From NCBI RefSeq assembly GCF_012349115.1, contig NZ_PQIG01000144.1:1-64000 (forward strand): a stretch of 64,000 bases of DNA, given 5' to 3'. A program made the position numbers and the translations under genes. Shown here one piece after another: positions 40,082 through 49,694 of the stretch (position 1 is the stretch's first letter; each line of letters starts with the position of its first letter). The notes beneath the pieces were generated by a model. That model saw only the letters and a list, made by a program, of their open reading frames with translations, was not told the DNA's origin and searched no databases. The DNA comes from Rhizobium ruizarguesonis. GTDB taxonomy: Bacteria; Pseudomonadota; Alphaproteobacteria; Rhizobiales; Rhizobiaceae.

Positions 40082-42973
40082 TCACGTGAGCGCGGCGAGT
40101 TCGCGAAGGGCGGCGGCGTCGCGGGCCGAAACATCGGGATATTCCGGATCGGAACCGACATCCCTGGTGATGCGCCAGGAGCGGGCGCATTTTTCACCCT
40201 CTGCCAGCTTCGGCACGACGCTGACCTCAGGCACCTCAGCCAGGCGGAAGGCTTCCGCCGGGCCTTCACCGGCCTTGATCTCGATTGCCGAGGTGATGCA
40301 GACTTCGGTGAAGTCCTGGCCTTCCAGCGCCTTCAGCAATTCCGGATCGGCGATGTGGACAAGCGGAGCCGCTTCCAGCGAAGAGCCGATGCGCTTGTCC
40401 TTGCGCTCGATTTCCAGGGCGCCGGTCACGACCGAACGCACGGCGCGGATCTTCTTCCACTTCTCGGCCAGGGCATCGTTGCGCCATTCCTTTGCGACCG
40501 GAGCAAACTGCTCCAGATGCACGGAAACGGCGGCCGGATTGCGCGACAGCCAGGCTTCCTCGGTGGTGAAGGGCAGCATCGGGGCAAGCCATGTCACCAT
40601 GCAATCGAAGATCTGACGGATGACGTGCAGGCTGGCGCGCCGGCGCAGGCTCGACGGCGCATCGCAATAGAGCGCATCCTTGCGGACATCGAAATAGAAG
40701 GCCGACAGCTCGACATTGGCGAAATCGATCAGCGCGCGGGCGATCTTCTTGAAATCGAAGGCATCGTAGTTCTCGCGCACCATCTCATCGAGTTCGGCAA
40801 GCCGGTGCAGCATCAGCTGCTCCAGCTCCGGCAGGTCGACAAGCGCGATCTCCTCGCCCTTGTCGTGGGCGAGCGTGCCGAGCATCCAGCGGATGGTGTT
40901 GCGCAGCTTGCGATAGGCGTCGACATTGGTCTGGATGATCGTCTTGCCGACGCGCAGGTCGTCGGCATAATCCGAGGTCATCACCCAGAGCCGCAGGATA
41001 TCGGCGCCGGCGTCCTTCATCACCTCCTGCGGGGCGGTGACGTTGCCCTTCGACTTCGACATCTTCTCGCCCTTCTCGTCCATGGTGAAGCCATGGGTGA
41101 GGACGGCATTGTAAGGCGCACGGCCGCGGGTGGCCGCCGATTCCAGCAGCGACGAATGGAACCAGCCGCGATGCTGGTCGGAACCTTCGAGATAAAGATC
41201 GGCCGGCCATTTCAGATCCGGGCGGTCTTCGAGCGTGAAGGTGTGCGTCGAGCCAGAGTCGAACCAGACGTCGAGGATATCCATGACCTGGGTCCAGCGG
41301 GAATGGTCGTGGTCATTGCCGAGGAACCGCTCCTTGGCGCCTTCGGCAAACCAGGCGTCGGCGCCCTCATGTTCAAAGGCTTCGAGGATGCGGGCATTGA
41401 CGGCTTCATCGACCAGAACCTTGCCCTGCTCGTCGGCAAAGACGGCGATCGGCACGCCCCAGGCGCGCTGACGCGAGAGCACCCAGTCCGGGCGGCCCTC
41501 GATCATGGCGCGCAGGCGGTTCTGGCCGGCGGCGGGCACGAAGCGCGTGTCGTCGATCGCACCGAGCGCGCGCGAACGCAGCGTCGTGCCGTCGGCAAGG
41601 GTCTTGTCCATATAGACGAACCATTGCGGCGTGTTACGGAAGATGACCGGCTTCTTCGAGCGCCAGGAATGCGGATACTGATGCTTCAGACGGCCGCGGG
41701 CGAAGAGCGCGCCGCGGGCGATCAGTTCCCTGATGACACGGTCGTTGGCATCGCCCTTCTTGCCGTTGTCATCGATGACGCGGGCGCCCTCGAAGCCGGG
41801 GGCGTCTGATGTGTAGAAGCCGCCGTCGTCGACCGGGAACGGGATCTTGGTCTCGATGCCGCGGGCCTCAAGCGTGCGGACAGCCGACATCCAGGCATCG
41901 AAGTCTTCGCGGCCGTGGCTGGGTGCGGTGTGCACGAAGCCAGTGCCGGCGTCATCGGTGACGTGATCGCCATCGAGCAGCGGCACGTGGAATTCATAGC
42001 CGCCGTCGAGACCCTTGAAGGGATGCGCGCAGGTCATCGCTGCGAAGTCGGCCGCAGAGACATCGCTCAAGCGCTTGTACTGCAGCTTGGCCTTGGCGAA
42101 GGATTCCTCGGCCAGCTTATCGGCAAAGATCAGCCTTTCGCCCGGACGCGGTCCGAAATCGTTCTCGGCGGCCGTCACCTCGTAGAGACCGTAGGAGACA
42201 CGCGCGGAAAAGGAGACCGCGCGGTTGCCGGGGATCGTCCAGGGCGTGGTCGTCCAGATGACCACGAACGCATCCTTGAGCGCGACCGGACCTTCCACGA
42301 CCGGGAATTTCACCCAGATCGTGTCGCTCTCATAATCCTGGTATTCGACCTCGGCCTCGGCCAGCGCCGTGCGCTCGACGACCGACCACATGATCGGCTT
42401 GGAGCCGCGATAAAGCTGACCGCTTGCGGCGATCTTCAAGAGTTCGCCGGCGATGCGCGATTCCGCGTGGAAGTTCATCGTCGTATAGGGATTGTCGAAG
42501 TCGCCCTCGATACCGAGACGCTTGAACTCTTCCGCCTGGACCTTGATCCAGCCGGCGGCGAATTCACGGCATTCCCGGCGGAATTCGTTGACCGGAACCT
42601 CGTCCTTGTTCTTGCCCTTCTCGCGGTACTTTTCTTCGATCTTCCATTCGATCGGCAGGCCGTGGCAATCCCAGCCGGGCACGTAATTGGCGTCGTAGCC
42701 GCGCATCTGGAACGAACGGTTGATGACGTCCTTGAGGATCTTGTTCAGCGCGTGGCCGATATGGATGTTGCCGTTGGCATAGGGCGGACCGTCGTGAAGG
42801 ACGAATTTCTCGCGGCCGGCGGCGGAAGCGCGCAGTTTCTTGTAGAGACCCATCTCCTGCCAGCGCTTGACGAGTTCAGGCTCCTTCTGCGGCAGGCCGG
42901 CGCGCATGGGGAAATCGGTCTCGGGCAAATAGAGGGTCTTCGAATAGTCGATCTTTTCGGCTGTGTCGGTCAT
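40082..42973 (-). CDS. ileS: Isoleucyl-tRNA synthetase
   Basis: 963 aa from MTDTAEKIDYSKTLYLPETD; an ATG three codons upstream is possible and neither start has a strong RBS. Class Ia motifs are GPPYANGNIHIGHALNK (HIGH) and KMSKSKGN (KMSKS). The CP1 editing domain spans about 180-400 (TTPWTIPGNRAV), and the anticodon-binding domain is C-terminal. No C-terminal zinc-cysteine cluster is seen, which is usual in this bacterial branch. Ends about 90 bp from the lipoprotein gene on the same strand. Confidence 0.95.
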   Translation of the reverse strand: MTDTAEKIDYSKTLYLPETDFPMRAGLPQKEPELVKRWQEMGLYKKLRASAAGREKFVLHDGPPYANGNIHIGHALNKILKDVINRSFQMRGYDANYVPGWDCHGLPIEWKIEEKYREKGKNKDEVPVNEFRRECREFAAGWIKVQAEEFKRLGIEGDFDNPYTTMNFHAESRIAGELLKIAASGQLYRGSKPIMWSVVERTALAEAEVEYQDYESDTIWVKFPVVEGPVALKDAFVVIWTTTPWTIPGNRAVSFSARVSYGLYEVTAAENDFGPRPGERLIFADKLAEESFAKAKLQYKRLSDVSAADFAAMTCAHPFKGLDGGYEFHVPLLDGDHVTDDAGTGFVHTAPSHGREDFDAWMSAVRTLEARGIETKIPFPVDDGGFYTSDAPGFEGARVIDDNGKKGDANDRVIRELIARGALFARGRLKHQYPHSWRSKKPVIFRNTPQWFVYMDKTLADGTTLRSRALGAIDDTRFVPAAGQNRLRAMIEGRPDWVLSRQRAWGVPIAVFADEQGKVLVDEAVNARILEAFEHEGADAWFAEGAKERFLGNDHDHSRWTQVMDILDVWFDSGSTHTFTLEDRPDLKWPADLYLEGSDQHRGWFHSSLLESAATRGRAPYNAVLTHGFTMDEKGEKMSKSKGNVTAPQEVMKDAGADILRLWVMTSDYADDLRVGKTIIQTNVDAYRKLRNTIRWMLGTLAHDKGEEIALVDLPELEQLMLHRLAELDEMVRENYDAFDFKKIARALIDFANVELSAFYFDVRKDALYCDAPSSLRRRASLHVIRQIFDCMVTWLAPMLPFTTEEAWLSRNPAAVSVHLEQFAPVAKEWRNDALAEKWKKIRAVRSVVTGALEIERKDKRIGSSLEAAPLVHIADPELLKALEGQDFTEVCITSAIEIKAGEGPAEAFRLAEVPEVSVVPKLAEGEKCARSWRITRDVGSDPEYPDVSARDAAALRELAALT

Positions 42974-43259
42974 GTCGGACAATCATTTCTGGCGGCCCAG
43001 GAAGGGGCGCAACGGGCGTGAAAAAGCTGGTGACGGAAGCGCTCGTATCCAAGCGCCAAAAACCCGGACCTTCCGGCCGCTTAGCGCGCGCGGAAGGCCG
43101 GGCCGATAATTCGCATCATCATTGCCAGCCGATATTTCGTCATCGCGCCGGTTCATAGGCGTTTTTGCCGGGAAAAGGAAGAGAAGAATTCGCGGTTGGC
43201 AATCGACATCAACGGCTGGAATCGCCGGTGTCCCAGCGACAGCCGCACTCAAGGCGACC

Positions 43260-44243
43260 TCAGGAAAAGCAGAGTTTCCGATCAAGCGCGCCGAGCGGCT
43301 TGACACCCGCAAGCAGCGCCCTCGCCTCTTCCTCATCGCGCTTGATCTGGGCAACGAGCGGATCGAGGCCGTCGAATTTCAGCTCGGCGCGGAGATAACC
43401 AAAGAAGGAGACGGAGCAGAGCTGGCCGTAGAGATCGCCGCTGAAATCGAAAAGATAGGTTTCGAGCAGCGGCGCGCCGTTTTCCGTCACCGTCGGGCGG
43501 CGGCCATAGCTTGCAACAGCATCGTGGAGCGTGCCGTCCTGGCGGCGGAAGCGGACGGCGTAGATGCCGGCGGCAAGATCGACCTCCGGCGGCAGGCGCA
43601 TGTTGGCCGTCGGGAACCCCAGTTGCCGGCCGAGCTTTTCGCCGTCGATCACCTCGGCTTCCACCGTATAGCGGTAACCGAGCATGCCGGCGACTTCACT
43701 GACATTGCCCTCCTGCAGGAGCGCGCGGATATGGCTCGAAGAGACGACATCGGCGTTTTCGTCACGGAAGGCATCGATCAGGGTGACGCCGAAGCCGTAG
43801 GTATTGCCGGCATTCATCAGGAAGGCGGGACCGCCCTCGCGGCCACGGCCGAAATGGAAATCGAATCCGGTGACGACTTCGGAAGCGCCGAGCCAATCCT
43901 TCAGGATCGAATGGATGAAATCATCGGCCGAGCGCTGCGAGAATTCGTAGTCGAAGGGATACTCGATGACGGCGCCGAAACCCAGCGCTTCCAGGATGCG
44001 GGCCTTCAGGGGCGCCGGCGTCAGGCGGAAGACCGGCGCCTGCGGCCGAAAAACCGTACGCGGATGCGGCTCGAAGGTTAGCACCAAAGCGGGGATACCG
44101 CGCGCCTTGGAGATTTCGAGCGCTCGGTTCAGCACCGACTGATGGCCACGGTGCACGCCGTCGAAATTGCCGATGGCAATGACGCCGCCCTTCAGATGGG
44201 CGGGCAAGGGTTCCCGGGTTTCATTGCGGTGGAAGACGGTCAT
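43260..44243 (-). CDS. ribF: Bifunctional riboflavin kinase/FAD synthetase
   Basis: 327 aa from MTVFHRNETREPLPAHLKGG. The N-terminal nucleotidyltransferase has IGNFDGVHRGHQSVL. The C-terminal riboflavin kinase domain contains GRQLGFPTANMRL and GIYAVRFRRQ, then EEEARALLAGV near the end. It converts riboflavin to FMN and FAD. It lies about 30 bp after the HAD protein gene on the same strand and before ileS, a common rhizobial order. Confidence 0.94.
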   Translation of the reverse strand: MTVFHRNETREPLPAHLKGGVIAIGNFDGVHRGHQSVLNRALEISKARGIPALVLTFEPHPRTVFRPQAPVFRLTPAPLKARILEALGFGAVIEYPFDYEFSQRSADDFIHSILKDWLGASEVVTGFDFHFGRGREGGPAFLMNAGNTYGFGVTLIDAFRDENADVVSSSHIRALLQEGNVSEVAGMLGYRYTVEAEVIDGEKLGRQLGFPTANMRLPPEVDLAAGIYAVRFRRQDGTLHDAVASYGRRPTVTENGAPLLETYLFDFSGDLYGQLCSVSFFGYLRAELKFDGLDPLVAQIKRDEEEARALLAGVKPLGALDRKLCFS

Positions 44244-44274
44244 CGGCTGGCTTCTCTTCATGCAAGGCGTGTCT

Positions 44275-45123
44275 TCATGCAAGGCGGGGCATCCACCACT
44301 TCGGCGCGGCGTTTTCCCGTTCGAGATAGGCGTTGAGGATCGCCTCGTCGGTTTCGCCGTTGAGGGTGTATTCCTTGGCGTGGATACCGCCGCTGATGTA
44401 GAGAAGGTCGAGCCCATAATTCAAGGCGCCGCGCACATCGGTCGGCATACCGTCGCCGATCGCCAGCACCCGCTCGACGGGGAAATCACCGCGAACCTCG
44501 CGGGCAGCCGAAAGCGTCGCCTCGTAGATCGGCCGGTGCGGCTTGCCGGCGATGCGGGTTTGCCCACCAAGCTGCTCGTAATAGGCGGCCATGGCGCCGG
44601 CGCAGGGGATGATGCGATGGCCGCGTTCGACGACCAGATCGGGATTGGCGCAGATCATCGGCACGTCGCGGGCTTTGAAATCGAGAAGCATGTCGGTGTA
44701 ATCCTCCGGCTTCTCCGTCTCGTCGTCGAAAAAGCCGGTGCAGACGAGCGATAGCGCTTCGCCCGCGGGCCTGCGCTCGATGTCGAGGCCATCAAGGAGC
44801 GGGCTGTCGCGCTCGGGTCCGAGCAGAAAGACCGTCTTCGGCCCTTCGGAGATCAGCCCGCGCGTGACGTCGCCAGAAGTGACGATCCTGTCATAGGCGC
44901 TGTCGGGAACGCCGATCTGGAGCAACTGCTCGACCACCTGCCAGGAAACGCGCGGCGAATTGGTGATGAGGACGACGGCGACGCCGTTCTCGCGGGCCGC
45001 TTCAAGGGCGGCTGCCGCCTTCGGGAACGGATCGACGCCGTTGTGAACGACACCCCAGACATCGCAGAGCACCACATCATATTGACCTGATATCTCCGAG
45101 AAGTTTTCTATCCGCCTGGCCAT
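44275..45123 (-). CDS. HAD-superfamily class IIA hydrolase (TIGR01459 type)
   Basis: 282 aa from MARRIENFSEISGQYDVVLC. Motif I is the class IIA form DVWGVVHNG, with a substituted second Asp region as typical of TIGR01459. Motif II is in VLITNSPR and the C-terminal IGDGMPTDVRGALNYGLD holds motif IV. Related to NagD/4-nitrophenylphosphatase. The physiological substrate is unknown. The start at 45121-45123 is preferred over an upstream Met because the extra residues have no family counterpart. Confidence 0.86.
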   Translation of the reverse strand: MARRIENFSEISGQYDVVLCDVWGVVHNGVDPFPKAAAALEAARENGVAVVLITNSPRVSWQVVEQLLQIGVPDSAYDRIVTSGDVTRGLISEGPKTVFLLGPERDSPLLDGLDIERRPAGEALSLVCTGFFDDETEKPEDYTDMLLDFKARDVPMICANPDLVVERGHRIIPCAGAMAAYYEQLGGQTRIAGKPHRPIYEATLSAAREVRGDFPVERVLAIGDGMPTDVRGALNYGLDLLYISGGIHAKEYTLNGETDEAILNAYLERENAAPKWWMPRLA

Positions 45124-45393
45124 TCCGATTTCCCGATTTGTTTCAGTCACCGGTGACATTGCAAAGGCGCAAGACGAAGGCAAGGAATTTTCTTCGCTGC
45201 CCGGCCCATGCGAAGAACTCGAAGGCGATCCGAGGGCACGGATAGCAAGGGGTTTGACGATTATCCCGAAGCGGCAGATCGCCGACGGCGGACGAGTTCG
45301 GCAAAGTTCGCCTGCGCCAGGGTTTCGGCCGCAATCTCCGACTATTCTCCGGTCTCTTCACAATTCCGGCACAAAAATTCGTGATTGCTCTCA

Positions 45394-45422
45394 TTGACTC
45401 CTCTCGGAGCCATCCCTAAATG
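45394..45422 (+). promoter_or_regulatory. groESL promoter
   Basis: TTGACT (45394-45399), 17 bp spacer, TAAATG (45417-45422). Initiation near 45429 would place the CIRCE operator exactly at the start of the transcript. The rest of the 45124-45393 gap shows no other feature. Confidence 0.75.
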
Positions 45423-45429
45423 CTCGTCG

Positions 45430-45456
45430 CTAGCACTCACCGCAAGGGAGTGCTAA
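45430..45456 (+). promoter_or_regulatory. CIRCE operator (HrcA binding site)
   Basis: CTAGCACTC (45430-45438), 9 bp spacer, GAGTGCTAA (45448-45456), matching the TTAGCACTC-N9-GAGTGCTAA consensus with one mismatch in the outer left arm. HrcA represses groESL here and is released on heat shock. It is 58 bp before the groES start. Confidence 0.95.
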
Positions 45457-45514
45457 CATCTATCCATGTGGGCCACTCCGGTCCGCGAATGTCATTCGAT
45501 CGAGGGATTAGACA

Positions 45515-45811
45515 ATGGCAAGCACCAACTTCCGCCCCCTTCACGACCGCGTCGTTGTTCGCCGCGTTGAGTCCGAAGCCAAGACCAAGGGCGGCATCAT
45601 CATTCCCGATACCGCCAAGGAAAAGCCGCAGGAAGGCGAAATCGTCGCCGTCGGCTCCGGCGCACGCGATGAGTCCGGCAAGGTCGTCGCACTCGACGTC
45701 AAGGCTGGCGACCGCATCCTGTTCGGCAAGTGGTCCGGCACCGAAGTCAAGATCGACGGCGAAGACCTTCTGATCATGAAGGAAGCCGACATCATGGGCA
45801 TCATCGGCTGA
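45515..45811 (+). CDS. groES: Co-chaperonin GroES
   Basis: 98 aa. The mobile loop is KTKGGIIIPDTAKEKPQEGE and the C-terminal ADIMGIIG is standard. It caps the GroEL cavity. The first gene of a two-gene operon behind a CIRCE-regulated promoter. 72 bp separate it from groEL. Rhizobia carry several groESL copies; the presence of CIRCE suggests this is the heat-inducible, HrcA-controlled housekeeping copy. Confidence 0.97.
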   Translation: MASTNFRPLHDRVVVRRVESEAKTKGGIIIPDTAKEKPQEGEIVAVGSGARDESGKVVALDVKAGDRILFGKWSGTEVKIDGEDLLIMKEADIMGIIG

Positions 45812-45883
45812 TCGGCCGACCTGCTTTCCCGAAATGGCTGACGGGCCTTTTGCCCGAACAACTCGAATTCAGGAGTTAAGAAT

Positions 45884-47527
45884 ATGGCATCTAAAGAAAT
45901 CAAGTTTGGCCGCACCGCGCGCGAAAAGATGCTGCGCGGCGTCGACATTCTCGCCGATGCAGTGAAGGTCACGCTCGGCCCGAAGGGTCGTAACGTCATC
46001 ATCGACAAGTCCTTCGGCGCTCCGCGCATCACCAAGGACGGCGTTTCGGTCGCCAAGGAAATCGAACTCGAAGACAAGTTCGAAAACATGGGCGCCCAGA
46101 TGGTCCGCGAAGTTGCTTCGAAGACCAACGACATCGCCGGCGACGGCACCACGACTGCAACCGTTCTTGCCCAGGCGATCGTTCGCGAAGGCAACAAGGC
46201 CGTTGCAGCCGGCATGAACCCGATGGACCTGAAGCGCGGCATCGATCTTGCTGTTGCCGACGTCGTCAAGGATCTCCAGGCCAAGGCCAAGAAGATCTCC
46301 ACCTCGGAAGAAGTTGCACAGGTCGGCACGATTTCGGCAAACGGCGACAAGCAGGTCGGTCTCGACATTGCTGAAGCCATGCAGAAGGTCGGCAACGAAG
46401 GCGTCATCACCGTTGAAGAAGCCAAGACCGCCGAAACCGAACTCGAAGTCGTCGAAGGCATGCAGTTCGACCGCGGCTACCTCAGCCCCTACTTCGTCAC
46501 CAACCCGGAAAAGATGATCGCCGACCTCGAAGACGTCTTCATTCTCCTCCACGAGAAGAAGCTGTCGAACCTGCAGTCGATGCTGCCGGTTCTCGAAGCC
46601 GTCGTCCAGACCGGCAAGCCGCTCCTCATCGTCGCTGAAGACGTCGAAGGCGAAGCCCTCGCAACGCTCGTCGTCAACAAGCTGCGCGGCGGCCTCAAGA
46701 TCGCTGCCGTCAAGGCACCTGGCTTCGGCGACCGCCGCAAGGCCATGCTCGAAGACATCGCCATCCTGACCGGCGGTACGGTCATCTCCGAAGATCTCGG
46801 CATCAAGCTCGAATCCGTCACGCTCGACATGCTCGGCCGTGCCAAGAAGGTTTCGATCTCCAAGGAAAACACCACGATCGTCGACGGTTCGGGCGCCAAG
46901 ACCGACATCGAAGGCCGTGTTGCTCAGATCAAGGCCCAGATCGAAGAAACCACCTCCGACTACGACCGCGAGAAGCTGCAGGAACGCCTTGCCAAGCTCG
47001 CCGGCGGCGTTGCCGTCATCCGCGTCGGCGGCTCGACGGAAGTCGAAGTGAAGGAAAAGAAGGACCGCATCGACGACGCGCTCAACGCGACCCGCGCTGC
47101 CGTTCAGGAAGGCATCGTCCCCGGCGGCGGTATCGCTCTGCTCCGCTCCTCCACGAAGATCACCGTCAAGGGTGCAAACGACGACCAGGAAGCCGGCATC
47201 AACATCGTTCGCCGCGCCCTGCAGTCGCTCGTTCGTCAGATCGCTGAAAACGCAGGCGACGAAGCCTCGATCGTTGTCGGCAAGGTCCTCGACAAGAACG
47301 AAGACAACTTCGGTTACAACGCCCAGACATCCGAATATGGCGACATGATCGCCATGGGTATCGTCGACCCGCTCAAGGTCGTTCGCACGGCGCTGCAGAA
47401 CGCTGCTTCTGTCGCATCGCTGCTGATCACCACCGAAGCCATGATCGCCGAACTGCCGAAGAAAGAATCGGCTGGCGGCGGCATGCCGGGCGGCATGGGC
47501 GGAATGGGCGGAATGGACATGATGTGA
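45884..47527 (+). CDS. groEL: Chaperonin GroEL
   Basis: 547 aa. Diagnostic segments include VKVTLGPKGRNVIIDKSFGA, GDGTTTATVLAQAI, and the C-terminal GGM-rich tail GGGMPGGMGGMGGMDMM. Strong codon bias towards C-ending codons fits a highly expressed gene. RBS AGGAG upstream. Folds proteins in tetradecamer rings with GroES. A terminator follows at 47573-47603. Confidence 0.98.
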   Translation: MASKEIKFGRTAREKMLRGVDILADAVKVTLGPKGRNVIIDKSFGAPRITKDGVSVAKEIELEDKFENMGAQMVREVASKTNDIAGDGTTTATVLAQAIVREGNKAVAAGMNPMDLKRGIDLAVADVVKDLQAKAKKISTSEEVAQVGTISANGDKQVGLDIAEAMQKVGNEGVITVEEAKTAETELEVVEGMQFDRGYLSPYFVTNPEKMIADLEDVFILLHEKKLSNLQSMLPVLEAVVQTGKPLLIVAEDVEGEALATLVVNKLRGGLKIAAVKAPGFGDRRKAMLEDIAILTGGTVISEDLGIKLESVTLDMLGRAKKVSISKENTTIVDGSGAKTDIEGRVAQIKAQIEETTSDYDREKLQERLAKLAGGVAVIRVGGSTEVEVKEKKDRIDDALNATRAAVQEGIVPGGGIALLRSSTKITVKGANDDQEAGINIVRRALQSLVRQIAENAGDEASIVVGKVLDKNEDNFGYNAQTSEYGDMIAMGIVDPLKVVRTALQNAASVASLLITTEAMIAELPKKESAGGGMPGGMGGMGGMDMM

Positions 47528-47572
47528 TCGGCGAAAGCCATCACTGACTACCATTCCGGCATCCGGAATAGG

Positions 47573-47603
47573 AAGGGCGGCTCTCGGGTCGCCCTTTTCT
47601 TTT
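47573..47603 (+). terminator. groESL terminator
   Basis: AAGGGCG (47573-47579) pairs with CGCCCTT (47590-47596), 10-base loop, then TTCTTTTG. It lies 46 bp after groEL. Confidence 0.85.
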
Positions 47604-48160
47604 GCCCAAAGCGATTCGACGTGCGGCCCACTGGTTTGCATAGCCGATGAACGTCTGACCAGCTCTCTATTGCTGGCCCCGGGCGCGAAGCTTGCGCCAA
47701 GCTTGCGCTGCCCGCGCCTTTCTCAACCTAGCGACATGCGAGAGACTACAGCGTTCTGGCAAGATTTTCGGCCTGACGCGGAGTGAAAAACGCTTCCAAA
47801 GCCCTCAAGGATGATCTTCGGATGCTGTTTCTCGCGAAGGCTCGCGCAAATGCGGACATCTCGGGAAAGGATGCCGATCCGAATACCCCTTAAAAAGCCG
47901 TTGCCGTTTGTCCAAAAGCCCCTATAAATCCGCGCTGCAATTAAAGCGCGCCGGCGATAATTTTTCGCCAATAGACGAGGCCGGAGCGCGGAAGGCGATG
48001 CATGAACGTTCGGCTTCGAAGGGCTCCGCTTACGGAGGCCAGATGGCCGTGGCAATAATCGCCGGAGGTAAGCGCGGGCATCATGCCCGCTGCTGCGTGA
48101 TCCTGTTTCTTTGTGTTTGCCGAGCGTGCGGCGGGAGCCGCATCCGAACGGGGGAACGCC
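47604..48160. other. About 560 bp without a supported gene
   Basis: Open frames on both strands (minus 47723-48328 and plus 47908-48168) overlap each other, are Arg/Ser/Gly-biased and lack an RBS or family likeness. The minus frame runs through the PAS-like gene. I see no tRNA-like cloverleaf or terminator. The second half presumably holds the promoter for the gene at 48161. Confidence 0.5.
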
Positions 48161-48607
48161 TTGTTTAAGATCGCCAGAGCCAATGCAGCCATGCCTTTGA
48201 CACCCGGCTCGCTTGATGACGCCAATCAAAATCACGAGATGTTGGCGCAGTTTTCCGTCTCCGAAGCCTGGACTGGAGATTTTTCGAGCGGCATGCTCCG
48301 TCTCGGCGAGTGGAGCGCGATGCTGCACGGCCTCGCCGCACAGGAATGCGGACTTTTAAGCTTGATCCGCTGCTATGATACCAAGGACCGCGGCCACATA
48401 TTGGAGCTGTTCGAGCAGGCGGCGACGCTCTGCTCCTCCTTCTGTTTTTCGACGACGATCATCATGCCGAACGGCTTTCGCCAGCCGCTCTTTTGCATGG
48501 GCGAGTCCAACGGTCTGGAAGAAAAATTCAGCGGCAGCATGGTCGGCGTCTTCGTCTTTCCGCGCTTCAAGCTGGAAGGCGCAAAACAGATATCAAGCCG
48601 GCGATAG
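48161..48607 (+). CDS. Small PAS-like hypothetical protein
   Basis: 148 aa from a TTG with GGGGGAACG upstream; an ATG at 48191 is the alternative and an earlier frame start at 48113 is less likely. The segment WTGDFSSGMLRLGEWSAMLH, then GLAAQECGLLSLIRCYDTKD, has the look of a PAS-fold core followed by the standard PAC-type 'H..D......L' region. The end, FVFPRFKLEGAKQI, closes a beta strand. No output domain is present, so it would act through a partner. Conserved among rhizobia to my memory. Followed by a terminator. Confidence 0.6.
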   Translation: MFKIARANAAMPLTPGSLDDANQNHEMLAQFSVSEAWTGDFSSGMLRLGEWSAMLHGLAAQECGLLSLIRCYDTKDRGHILELFEQAATLCSSFCFSTTIIMPNGFRQPLFCMGESNGLEEKFSGSMVGVFVFPRFKLEGAKQISSRR

Positions 48608-48624
48608 GCCGGAAATTAAGATAA

Positions 48625-48647
48625 AAGGCCGCCTCGAGGGCGGCCTT
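48625..48647. terminator. Bidirectional terminator between convergent genes
   Basis: AAGGCCGCC (48625-48633) pairs with GGCGGCCTT (48639-48647). On the minus strand a TTTTAT run follows, making it a good terminator for the GST gene; in the plus direction the tail is poor in T. Confidence 0.8.
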
Positions 48648-48670
48648 CGTGCTTTCCGGCGATCCGTCCG

Positions 48671-49381
48671 TTACTCCGGCTTGACCGGTATGTTGAGGCC
48701 CCTGGCACTTGCCGGACGAGCGATGCAGCGCTCCAGCCAATCCGAGACGGCGGGGAATTTCGCGTATTCGAGAACCTCGCGGCCGCCATAGAAGATATCG
48801 GCACCGCGAACCCAGGTGAAGGTGGTGATGTCGGCGATCGTGTACTGATCGCCCATGATCCACTGACGGCCCTTCAACCGGTCTTCAAGCACCCCGAGCA
48901 GCCGTTTGGATTCATCGCGATAACGCTCCACCGGGTAGGCGTTGTTGGCGACCTTGTCGGCGGCGAATTTGTAGAAATGTCCGAACTGGCCGAACATCGG
49001 GCCGATGCCCGCCATCTGGAAAAACACCCACTGGATGGTTTCATATCGGCCGGCGGCATCGGCAGGGATGAGCTTGCCGGTTTTTTCCGCGAGATAAAGC
49101 AGAATGGCGCCGGATTCGAAAAGGCCGATCGGCTTCCCGTCCGGACCGTTTGGATCGATGATCGCCGGGATGCGACCGTTCGGGTTGAGAGATTCGAATT
49201 CCGGCGACTTCTGCTCGTTGGCGGCGAAGGAAATATAATGCGGCTCATAGGCGAGGCCGAGCTCCTCGAGGGCGACTGAGACCTTCACCCCATTCGGTGT
49301 CTGCAGGGAATAGAGCTGGATGATGTCGGGATTTTTCGCCGGCCAGCGCGTCGTGATCGGAAATGCGGAAAGATCTGCCAT
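48671..49381 (-). CDS. Glutathione S-transferase-like disulfide-bond oxidoreductase (nu class)
   Basis: 236 aa from MADLSAFPITTRWPAKNPDI, whose RBS is the GGAG inside an upstream ATGGAGAATCCG. The N-terminal thioredoxin-like domain has IQLYSLQTPNGVKVSVALEE, where the TPN motif is typical of YfcG/YghU-type (nu class) enzymes that act on glutathione disulfide. GRIPAIIDPNGPDG and ESGAILLYLAEKTG are glutathione-contacting loops. The C-terminal domain is helical. Convergent with the PAS-like gene. Confidence 0.9.
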   Translation of the reverse strand: MADLSAFPITTRWPAKNPDIIQLYSLQTPNGVKVSVALEELGLAYEPHYISFAANEQKSPEFESLNPNGRIPAIIDPNGPDGKPIGLFESGAILLYLAEKTGKLIPADAAGRYETIQWVFFQMAGIGPMFGQFGHFYKFAADKVANNAYPVERYRDESKRLLGVLEDRLKGRQWIMGDQYTIADITTFTWVRGADIFYGGREVLEYAKFPAVSDWLERCIARPASARGLNIPVKPE

Positions 49382-49447
49382 CGGATTCTCCATGTTGGGC
49401 GCCGACCATAAAAACCGGGCTCGGCAAAGGCAAGCGTGGGCAGCCAG

Positions 49448-49552
49448 TGCATGTCGCCCAAAAGTGCGCAGCGGTTTTGGGACAACGACCTACATGAAAA
49501 CAAAAGATCCAAGCGCGTCGCTTGAATGCGGTCGAACGCGACGCGCTTTGGA
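49448..49552. repeat. Divergent dispersed repeat module A, reversed
   Basis: A minus-oriented, degraded module A: TGCATGTCGCCCAAAAGTGC to GCGACGCGCTTTGGA, with inserted bases between the halves. Located between the GST and DoxX genes. Confidence 0.7.
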
Positions 49553-49694
49553 GATCGTTCCATATTAGTGAACGAAGTGTCCCCTTCCGTTTATCTTTCC
49601 ACAACGCAAGAAAAGAGCGACATAGAGGCATCCGAGGTCGAACCGGTGCCGGGGCACCAAGATCTCCAGAGTCCTTCAAACGGAGACAACGTCC

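Noticed and set aside
45869..47641. 590-codon minus frame antisense to groEL
   Set aside because: Codon bias of groEL leaves the opposite frame open; no similarity to real proteins.
47723..48328. 201-codon minus frame
   Set aside because: It overlaps the more plausible PAS-like gene, lacks an RBS and is low-complexity basic.
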